Assembly: GCA_029213045.1 (NCBI GenBank)
Contig: JARGPN010000010.1
Coordinates: 1-64,000, forward strand
Source: Alcanivoracaceae bacterium
GTDB lineage: Bacteria > Pseudomonadota > Gammaproteobacteria > Pseudomonadales > Alcanivoracaceae
Length of the DNA: 64,000 bases
Direction: 5' to 3'
Under the pieces are notes generated by a model, which worked only from the letters and a program-made list of their open reading frames with translations, was not told the DNA's origin and did no database searches. The first letter of the stretch is position 1. Each line of letters starts with the position of its first letter. Both the position numbers and the translations under genes were made by a program. Positions 57,127 through 64,000 of the stretch are shown in pieces.

Positions 57127-58155
57127 ATGGCGCGAGATAGTTCTGGTGAAAAATACCTAATTCTCAAAGAGATGGGCGAAAGCATTGATATGACCTTCGG
57201 CCGTGTTGCGTTGGACAGCGGTAAGGTTGATTGGATGTATCGCCCACACAATATTTCTGACGGCGTGGGAGCCTATACAGATTTATTAAACCTCGATGGC
57301 AACAAGATTACCGAGCAACCGCTCATGAAGAGCGGACCTATTCCAGGGTTATTAAAGCGAATAGGTTTGCTCCGCCAGCATATGAAGAACATGCGGCCAA
57401 CAACGTACGCATGGAAATACCATGACCCCAAAAAGCGCGGTTTAGGCCTGACCCTGGCCTACACCTTGTTTGATAAAGACGCATTAAAGGCGCTGCTTGA
57501 TTATGCACGTGCGCAAAAAACGTCGCTCAACAGTGTTTTATTATGGACACTCAATGACGTGGCCTGTGAGACGTTATTAACAGCACCGCCAGAAGAAACT
57601 GTTTGGACTATCCCTCTCAATCTGCGTGGTGGCGCCACAGCGGGCGCAACGTCCAGCAACGTTACCGCTAGCATCTGCTTACGACTTCCGCCCAACCCAT
57701 CGGTCTCTTACATCGACACGAAAATCAAAACCATCTATCAGCAAGGCGTGCATTGGGGCGCGTGGCTTTTATCGAATATGACGCGATTTATCGGCAAACG
57801 AGGATTCAAGTTTCTGGCTGAACGCGCCAGACCCTGTTGGCTCGGTGTATTTTCGAATGTTGGCAGCTGGCCACCACCGAATCACCCGCATCCTGTCGAT
57901 GAGAACATTGGCTATATGGGAGCACCGCCAGCGACCAGCATTTTGCCCATCACCTGTTGTTCAATGACCTGGAACAATCGCATGTCATTGACGTTGCAAT
58001 TGCACCCGAGCATTTCCAATGACAAGGCAGACACCGAAAAAATGATACAACGCTGGACTCAGCGTCTTGCTGACATCGCAGGTCTTTCGCCAGAGCAATT
58101 TAGCATTGGTTACAAGGACTGGTCTGAGCTAGAAAAAGAATCCGTGCAATTCTAA
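57127..58155 (+). CDS. CAT/condensation-superfamily acyltransferase-like protein
   Basis: 342 residues. The general-base motif H-x3-D-G is present as H41-NISDG in MYRPHNISDGVGAY, and a later SNVGSW segment resembles the structural DFGxG/SNVPGP position of wax-ester and PapA-type transferases. It is shorter than a full two-lobe enzyme (about 430-450), the lobe ahead of the His motif being reduced to 40 residues. With the two SDRs it could reduce and then acylate a lipid carbonyl; this pathway is an inference. Confidence 0.65.
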   Translation: MARDSSGEKYLILKEMGESIDMTFGRVALDSGKVDWMYRPHNISDGVGAYTDLLNLDGNKITEQPLMKSGPIPGLLKRIGLLRQHMKNMRPTTYAWKYHDPKKRGLGLTLAYTLFDKDALKALLDYARAQKTSLNSVLLWTLNDVACETLLTAPPEETVWTIPLNLRGGATAGATSSNVTASICLRLPPNPSVSYIDTKIKTIYQQGVHWGAWLLSNMTRFIGKRGFKFLAERARPCWLGVFSNVGSWPPPNHPHPVDENIGYMGAPPATSILPITCCSMTWNNRMSLTLQLHPSISNDKADTEKMIQRWTQRLADIAGLSPEQFSIGYKDWSELEKESVQF

Positions 58156-58194
58156 TTTTGGTGCCAACGTTTGGCCGCGACGCCACTGACGGGA

Positions 58195-58653
58195 TTAGCG
58201 GCCACAACATTTTTTAAATTTTGATCTGCTGCCACAAGGGCAGACATCATTTCTCCCTGGATGGAGTTCGGTATTCTGGTGTGGCTTGTCCGCGTCAGCT
58301 TTCAGATAAAACCAGTGTTCGCTCTCTTTGCAAAAGAGGGAATGCTCTTCCAGCAGGAACCATCTCCCCTGCTCTTCACATGTCGCACGAAAATGAACAG
58401 CTCCTGCATTCCCTTCCTCGTGCGACGAACAGACCTCTAGTCTCTTCCAGCGGGTTATTTCATCGTGGGGCAGGCTCGCCGGCCGCGTTGAGGCATGCCA
58501 ACTTTTTAGCAAATAGTCATTTAATCCCATCGCAAATGCGCTATAGCGCGAACGCATCAATGACTCTGGCGATGCTGCTGCTGCCCCTAAATGAAGAGGT
58601 TGGCAGCATGCTTCATAGACTAATCCTGACTGACAAGGGCAGCTCTTGGTCAT
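58195..58653 (-). CDS. ychJ: YchJ/UPF0225 SEC-C motif protein
   Basis: 152 residues from ATG 58653, with AAAGGA upstream (TTG 58665 is too close to it). The N-terminal zinc motif CPCQSGLVYEACC and the C-terminal SEC-C motif CPCGSRSKFKKCC flank a central NTF2-like part (PESLMRSRYSAFAMGLNDYL). It is a soluble zinc protein with no fixed function. Confidence 0.88.
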   Translation of the reverse strand: MTKSCPCQSGLVYEACCQPLHLGAAAASPESLMRSRYSAFAMGLNDYLLKSWHASTRPASLPHDEITRWKRLEVCSSHEEGNAGAVHFRATCEEQGRWFLLEEHSLFCKESEHWFYLKADADKPHQNTELHPGRNDVCPCGSRSKFKKCCGR

Positions 58654-58842
58654 GGCTATTATCAAGGTCCTTTGGTGTAATCAGCGCAAAACATGGACAG
58701 TCCGTTTACGTTCGGACCGCGTCATCTCACAAAGGAGCCGGTGCGGTACAGTACATTGGCAGCTCTGTCCCGCATTAACCTGTGCCGACAGCGTAAAAAT
58801 CCGCACACTGCGCCTTTGCCCATTTTTGCATAGGAGTTATCC

Positions 58843-59265
58843 GTGGCAGTACAACGTATCGAAATTAAAAAACAATTTCCATTCTCGGTTGAAAAACTGT
58901 TTGCACACATGAGCGAACACGAAAATCTGTCTGCCTTATTTGCTCCAGCAAAGGTAAGTCGCCTGCGTAACGGCGACACCGACCGCAATGGCGTTGGCTC
59001 TGTTCGCAAACTGCGCATACCGCCGGGCCCTCCGTTTGAAGAAACCGTAACCGTATTTCAGCCAAACGAACGCATTGAATATCGCATTACTCGTGGCAGC
59101 CCATTAAAAAATCATCACGGCTGCATGCGCTTTTCCGGCGATAAGAATAGTGCACAACTGCATTACACCATTGAGTTTGAAGGCAAAGTTCCACTCATTG
59201 CTGCACTGATTCGGCCTGCATTAACGCACGCCATCAATAAAGGCTTGAAGCAACTATCGCTGTAG
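58843..59265 (+). CDS. SRPBCC (START/Bet v1-like) family protein
   Basis: 140 residues from GTG 58843, preceded by AGGAG. The ligand-binding fold shows in FPFSVEKLFAHMSEHENLSA, PPFEETVTVFQPNERIEYRI and the long C-terminal helix. There is no signal peptide. It probably binds a hydrophobic ligand. Confidence 0.8.
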   Translation: MAVQRIEIKKQFPFSVEKLFAHMSEHENLSALFAPAKVSRLRNGDTDRNGVGSVRKLRIPPGPPFEETVTVFQPNERIEYRITRGSPLKNHHGCMRFSGDKNSAQLHYTIEFEGKVPLIAALIRPALTHAINKGLKQLSL

Positions 59266-59310
59266 TTTACCCGGCATCTCGTGTGGCCACTCGCCACCTT
59301 AAGCCGCAAT

Positions 59311-59342
59311 AAAAAAAACGCCTCATACGAGGCGTTTTTTTT
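59311..59342. terminator. Bidirectional terminator
   Basis: AAAAAAAACGCCTC pairs with GAGGCGTTTTTTTT around a 4-base loop. It lies between the convergent SRPBCC and thioesterase genes and serves both. Confidence 0.95.
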
Positions 59343-59366
59343 ATTGCAGAACTGAATATCGCCAAG

Positions 59367-59765
59367 CTAATCGGCTTTTGCCACGTGCTGACTCAACACC
59401 TCGCGATATTCATCGGGTAACGGTTCTGACGTCTGCGTAGCATGGTTAAAATACACCTGCACCGCCCTGCCGCGCGCCGCTAACGCGCCTTTCTGCCAAG
59501 CTTCTTGAATCACGACAAAGGAACTATTCCCCAACTTTTCTAATTGGGTGCGAATTTCCACCTTGCAGCCATAGTAAATCTGTGCGACAAAATCCACTTC
59601 GATTCTCGCAAGAATCAACGGCAACTTCTTTGGGTCTAGGTCTGGCGTAAACACGCGAAAAATATCTTCACGGCCGGTTTCAAACCAGCCCGCCACAACA
59701 ATATTGTTGATATGCCCAAACGCGTCCGTCTCATAAAACCGTGGTGATACCGTTGTGCTAAACAT
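59367..59765 (-). CDS. Acyl-CoA thioesterase, 4HBT hotdog fold
   Basis: 132 residues from ATG 59765. RFYETDAFGHINNIVVAGWF contains the catalytic Asp region of YbgC/FadM-type hotdog thioesterases, and ILARIEVDFVAQIYYGCKVE follows. It cleaves acyl-CoA esters, consistent with the fatty-acid metabolism of the window. Confidence 0.88.
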   Translation of the reverse strand: MFSTTVSPRFYETDAFGHINNIVVAGWFETGREDIFRVFTPDLDPKKLPLILARIEVDFVAQIYYGCKVEIRTQLEKLGNSSFVVIQEAWQKGALAARGRAVQVYFNHATQTSEPLPDEYREVLSQHVAKAD

Positions 59766-59836
59766 GCTTACGCCCAATTCTCAACATCGACATGAATGAT
59801 TCTAATTCGACAGGTTAACCACACTCACAAAATGCG

Positions 59837-60694
59837 TTAGGCCACGCCCAACGCTTTCCCATGAAACCGTAGATGCTCTTCAATAAAGCTACTAATAAAA
59901 TAATAGCTATGATCGTAACCATCCTGCATTCGTACTTCTGCAGCGACGCCCGCTCGCTGACATGCAGCGGTGAAGGCATCTGTTTTTAGTTGTTCGGCGA
60001 GGAAGCTATCCGCGTTGCCCTGATCGATCAATATGGGAAGATCCTTAGCCTCGCTTTGGGAAAGCTGATGCTCAAGCAAATAACAGGCGTCATATTGCTG
60101 CCAGTCTTTTTTATCTTCACCGAGATAATGACTGAACGCTTTAATCCCCCACGGCACCTGTGAAGGATTGACGATCGGGGCAAACGCCGACACCGAAGTA
60201 AATTTTTGCGGATTTTTAAAGGCAATGGTTAGCGCCCCATGACCGCCCATTGAGTGGCCACTAATGGCGCGCTTATCTGATACTGAAAAGTGCTGCTCGA
60301 TGAGTCGCGGCAGCTCATCCGCGATATAGTCATACATTTTATAATGCTTACTCCACGGCGCTTGCGTGGCGTTCAAGTAAAAACCTGCTCCGAGGCCAAA
60401 ATCATATGCACCCTCTGCATCGTCAGGCACGTCTTCACCGCGTGGGCTGGTGTCTGGAATCACCAGCATAATGCCCAACTCAGCCGCCACACGTTGGGCC
60501 CCTGCTTTGCTGGAAAAGTTCTCATCGGTACACGTTAGGCCGGATAACCAATACAACACCGGCACCGATTTTCCTTCATCAATTTGCGGCGGCATAAATA
60601 CGGAAAATGTCATTTTGCAGCGCAAACTCGCCGACATATGGGCAAACCGCTTTTGCCAACCACCATGACAACGGACGCTTCCAATCTGATCCAT
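59837..60694 (-). CDS. fghA: S-formylglutathione hydrolase
   Basis: Second step of glutathione-dependent formaldehyde oxidation: it hydrolyses S-formylglutathione to formate and glutathione. 285 residues. The nucleophile Ser148 is in [24 protein letters not shown] and the C-terminal [17 protein letters not shown] (catalytic His) are hallmarks. GGAGAG precedes the ATG. It lies 40 bases downstream of the class III dehydrogenase gene. Confidence 0.94.
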   Translation of the reverse strand: MDQIGSVRCHGGWQKRFAHMSASLRCKMTFSVFMPPQIDEGKSVPVLYWLSGLTCTDENFSSKAGAQRVAAELGIMLVIPDTSPRGEDVPDDAEGAYDFGLGAGFYLNATQAPWSKHYKMYDYIADELPRLIEQHFSVSDKRAISGHSMGGHGALTIAFKNPQKFTSVSAFAPIVNPSQVPWGIKAFSHYLGEDKKDWQQYDACYLLEHQLSQSEAKDLPILIDQGNADSFLAEQLKTDAFTAACQRAGVAAEVRMQDGYDHSYYFISSFIEEHLRFHGKALGVA

Positions 60695-60734
60695 TATTTC
60701 TCTCCGTTAAGCATGGCGCGTTATCACTTCACCA

Positions 60735-61883
<1,149 letters not shown>

Positions 61884-62021
61884 TCAGCGCGTGACGTTTG
61901 AATAATGAGAATGCCAATGCGCCCCTGCTTAAAAGCAGGCTCGCACTAAGCTAAGAATTAGAGGACTGAGTTTAGGTCAGCGAGGAATAACTGCAAGTCA
62001 TCAGCAGATCGAAGATGAGAA

Positions 62022-64000
62022 TCACCAAGGAGATGAAAATTCTAGTGCGAGGAATCGCCCTTGCTGAGGCAAGTCATACTGAAGCGGCGCTGTCGGCGCG
62101 CCCGGGCCTGGGCCACGGCTAGGTTCACGAATATCAGCGTTAAAAATATTGCTGCCTATGAGCGCGAGTTCTATGCCGTCGTGCCAGCGCTTGCGCAAAG
62201 TAAGGTCTACACTGGTGTAGCCCTCGAGAGGATCCCTGCTATCGCCAGCACCGCGCTTGCGTTCACCCACCCAAGTGACCTGCGGTGTGAGCAGCCAACG
62301 CGGGGCAAACTCCCACGTGACGCGCGAATAGACTTCGTGCGATGGCGCGAAGCCGAGCGGCATTTCGGTATCGCGATCACGGGTACGCTGATAACTGTAA
62401 TTCATTAACCATTGTAAGCGCGCATTCACCTGTTGTCGGACTTCTGTTTCAACACCCTGACCTACAATCTTGCCAGCATTTTGTGCTGTGTAGGTGGATT
62501 GACCTGGATCGGCGACGAAGTCGATATAGTCGCTGATACGCCAGTCATATAAATTCAATGCCAATGTCCACTCGTCATCTGGGCGCCAGTCGAAGGCGAG
62601 CTCCAAGCTTTTCAGTGACTCTGGCACTAAGTCCGGGTTGCCTTGCGCGACAGGATTATTAGTGGCGTACAGCTCAAAAAATGCGGGCGCGCGAAATGCT
62701 TCGCCGTATATCAATTTAGAGGTCAACGCGTTTGTGGTGGCCCACACCAACGCCATACGTGGATTCACCGTATCGCCCACGTCAGAATATTCGTCGAACC
62801 TAACGCCGGTGGTTAACTCCCATCGTTGTGCAAACTGCCATTCGTCTTGTGCAAAAACATAATGGCTGCGCCGGCTTTCTTCCGGCTGGAACACATCTGG
62901 TGTGTCACTTACGTCAACGAAATTGGGACGCGGCGCCAACAACGCCAAGCTGGTGTAGTTGGTGAGGTCATGGGTCTCAAACACATCGCCCCAGTGGTAG
63001 CCTGCTCCAATCCGAACGCGATGCGACTCCCATCCGCTCCACAGCGCGCTGATATTGGCGCGAACATGCTCTTCCTCAAGCGCGGGATGGGCGATCACAC
63101 CGTCAGGAAAAACACCGTTGCCGAAATCTGCGCCCGGCGGAAATAAATACGTGCCGCCCGGATTTTCAAAAGCGCCATAGAGATAACTCAGCTGTGCTTC
63201 GAATTCCCAATTGTCGACCCAATCGGCGTTGCGCCATGTGAGGTCAGTAGTGCCACGCGTATGAATAAAACGTCCATCGGGGTCCAGCGCATCGTTGATG
63301 CCCTGCCCTGTACCGGTATCACGCGCGCGCATCCACGAGGCACGCCACTGTAGGTCGCGCCATTGCGTGTCAAAGCGCAGGTCATATAACTGGGAACTGG
63401 TTTGTGCTGCACCGGGAGCAAACGACACCGGTGTCGGCAGGCTGGGATCTAGTACGGACTGAAAGTCGCTCTCGATGATGGCATTGTCGTCTCCCTTGGT
63501 GGTGGCAAAACCAATTGAAATGGCCGACTTAAACTCACCCGTCTTGTGGGACTGCAACAATGATGCGCGGCCAGTATCAAAACTGCCCCAACTGGAGCTG
63601 ATTTGCGTGCCGTCTATATCGTCTGCACTTTTGGTAATGACGTTAATGACCCCTGCAAACGCATCCGCGCCGTACAATGCGGAGCCAGGGCCGCGAATCA
63701 CTTCAACGCGTTCAATGGTTTTCACTGGGAGACTATATTGGTTTGGAATACGCTCGCCACGATCACCCAAAAACAAGCTAGTCATGGGCACACCATTCAC
63801 CAGCATCAGCGTTTGCGGGTTATACGTTGATACGATGCCACGGATAAAATAACGCGGCGCATATTGAAAGCTGCCTCGCGACACGTGCACGCCAGGAATC
63901 GTTTCCAATATTTCCTCGAGAGTTTGCGCGCCCATGGCAGCAATTTCTTCTGACGTGACCACACTCGCACCCGCCGGTACACTGGCCAGTGACTTAGGTG
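62022..64000 (-). CDS. TonB-dependent outer-membrane receptor, 5' end beyond the window
   Basis: The reading frame stays open through base 64000, so the true start and signal peptide lie outside; an apparent GTG start at 63962 is an internal codon. The plug domain is visible as TLEEILETIPGVHVSRGSFQ and RVEVIRGPGSALYGADAFAG, then the 22-strand barrel (CirA/BtuB-like). The C terminus LALEFSSPW ends in Trp, a less common barrel end. It imports a chelate such as a siderophore or cobalamin; the ligand is unknown. Confidence 0.92.
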   Translation of the reverse strand, partial: PKSLASVPAGASVVTSEEIAAMGAQTLEEILETIPGVHVSRGSFQYAPRYFIRGIVSTYNPQTLMLVNGVPMTSLFLGDRGERIPNQYSLPVKTIERVEVIRGPGSALYGADAFAGVINVITKSADDIDGTQISSSWGSFDTGRASLLQSHKTGEFKSAISIGFATTKGDDNAIIESDFQSVLDPSLPTPVSFAPGAAQTSSQLYDLRFDTQWRDLQWRASWMRARDTGTGQGINDALDPDGRFIHTRGTTDLTWRNADWVDNWEFEAQLSYLYGAFENPGGTYLFPPGADFGNGVFPDGVIAHPALEEEHVRANISALWSGWESHRVRIGAGYHWGDVFETHDLTNYTSLALLAPRPNFVDVSDTPDVFQPEESRRSHYVFAQDEWQFAQRWELTTGVRFDEYSDVGDTVNPRMALVWATTNALTSKLIYGEAFRAPAFFELYATNNPVAQGNPDLVPESLKSLELAFDWRPDDEWTLALNLYDWRISDYIDFVADPGQSTYTAQNAGKIVGQGVETEVRQQVNARLQWLMNYSYQRTRDRDTEMPLGFAPSHEVYSRVTWEFAPRWLLTPQVTWVGERKRGAGDSRDPLEGYTSVDLTLRKRWHDGIELALIGSNIFNADIREPSRGPGPGAPTAPLQYDLPQQGRFLALEFSSPW

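Overview
The window comes from a moderate-GC gammaproteobacterium with a hydrocarbon- and fatty-acid-degrading lifestyle. It carries a membrane alkane hydroxylase (AlkB) divergent from an AraC-type regulator, a FadB-FadA beta-oxidation pair, a class III alcohol dehydrogenase with S-formylglutathione hydrolase, several outer-membrane barrels, and the Pseudomonas-like order prfB-lysS-tetR. An Alcanivorax/Ketobacter-like member of the Pseudomonadales/Oceanospirillales group is a reasonable guess, but no rRNA or other decisive marker is present.

Layout. 1-7449 holds housekeeping genes (ung, a TetR regulator, lysS, prfB with its programmed frameshift, a small hypothetical gene, recJ). Their gaps carry REP palindromes. 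7450-9108 is a REP/RAYT locus: an intact REP-associated tyrosine transposase gene followed by an inverted REP and a tandem array of REP units. 9109-12465 is fadBA. 12687-17840 looks like an accessory, probably defence-related, island. It has a dGTPase-family HD hydrolase overlapping a nucleotidyltransferase gene, the decayed 3' end of an EcoRII-type restriction endonuclease just upstream, a GC-rich amidase fragment, and a PD-(D/E)XK nuclease fused to a DUF2075-type P-loop ATPase. 17932-27118 is a cell-surface/secretion region with two divergent proteins bearing GlyGly-CTERM-like tails, a TPR-like membrane protein, a substrate-binding-like protein, a small secreted protein and a beta-barrel. 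27378-37743 is mixed: lipase-like hydrolase, SHOCT protein, AraC remnant, rlmA, an intact amidase, YgjP-like metalloprotease, rluA, NYN ribonuclease, DUF2058, rsuA and an M13 metallopeptidase lipoprotein. 37978-42475 is a two-gene unit of an unrecognised 1047-residue protein and a patatin-like phospholipase. 43077-54704 has dbpA, a lipoprotein, a DUF5924/DUF2914-like membrane protein, a second REP region with a partial duplication, a MipA-type protein, the AraC/alkB pair, an alpha/beta hydrolase, a small barrel and an ABC exporter. 55552-58155 is a tight SDR-SDR-acyltransferase operon. 58195-64000 has ychJ, an SRPBCC protein, a thioesterase, the glutathione-dependent formaldehyde pathway and a TonB-dependent receptor that runs off the right edge.

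Best candidates for something undescribed: (1) the overlapping dGTPase + nucleotidyltransferase pair beside a dead EcoRII-type nuclease and a nuclease-helicase; (2) the 1047-aa protein + patatin pair; (3) the RAYT with a self-consistent REP family whose units share a G-poor extended flank; (4) the SDR-SDR-acyltransferase operon. All functional statements are from reading sequence motifs; no database search was run.
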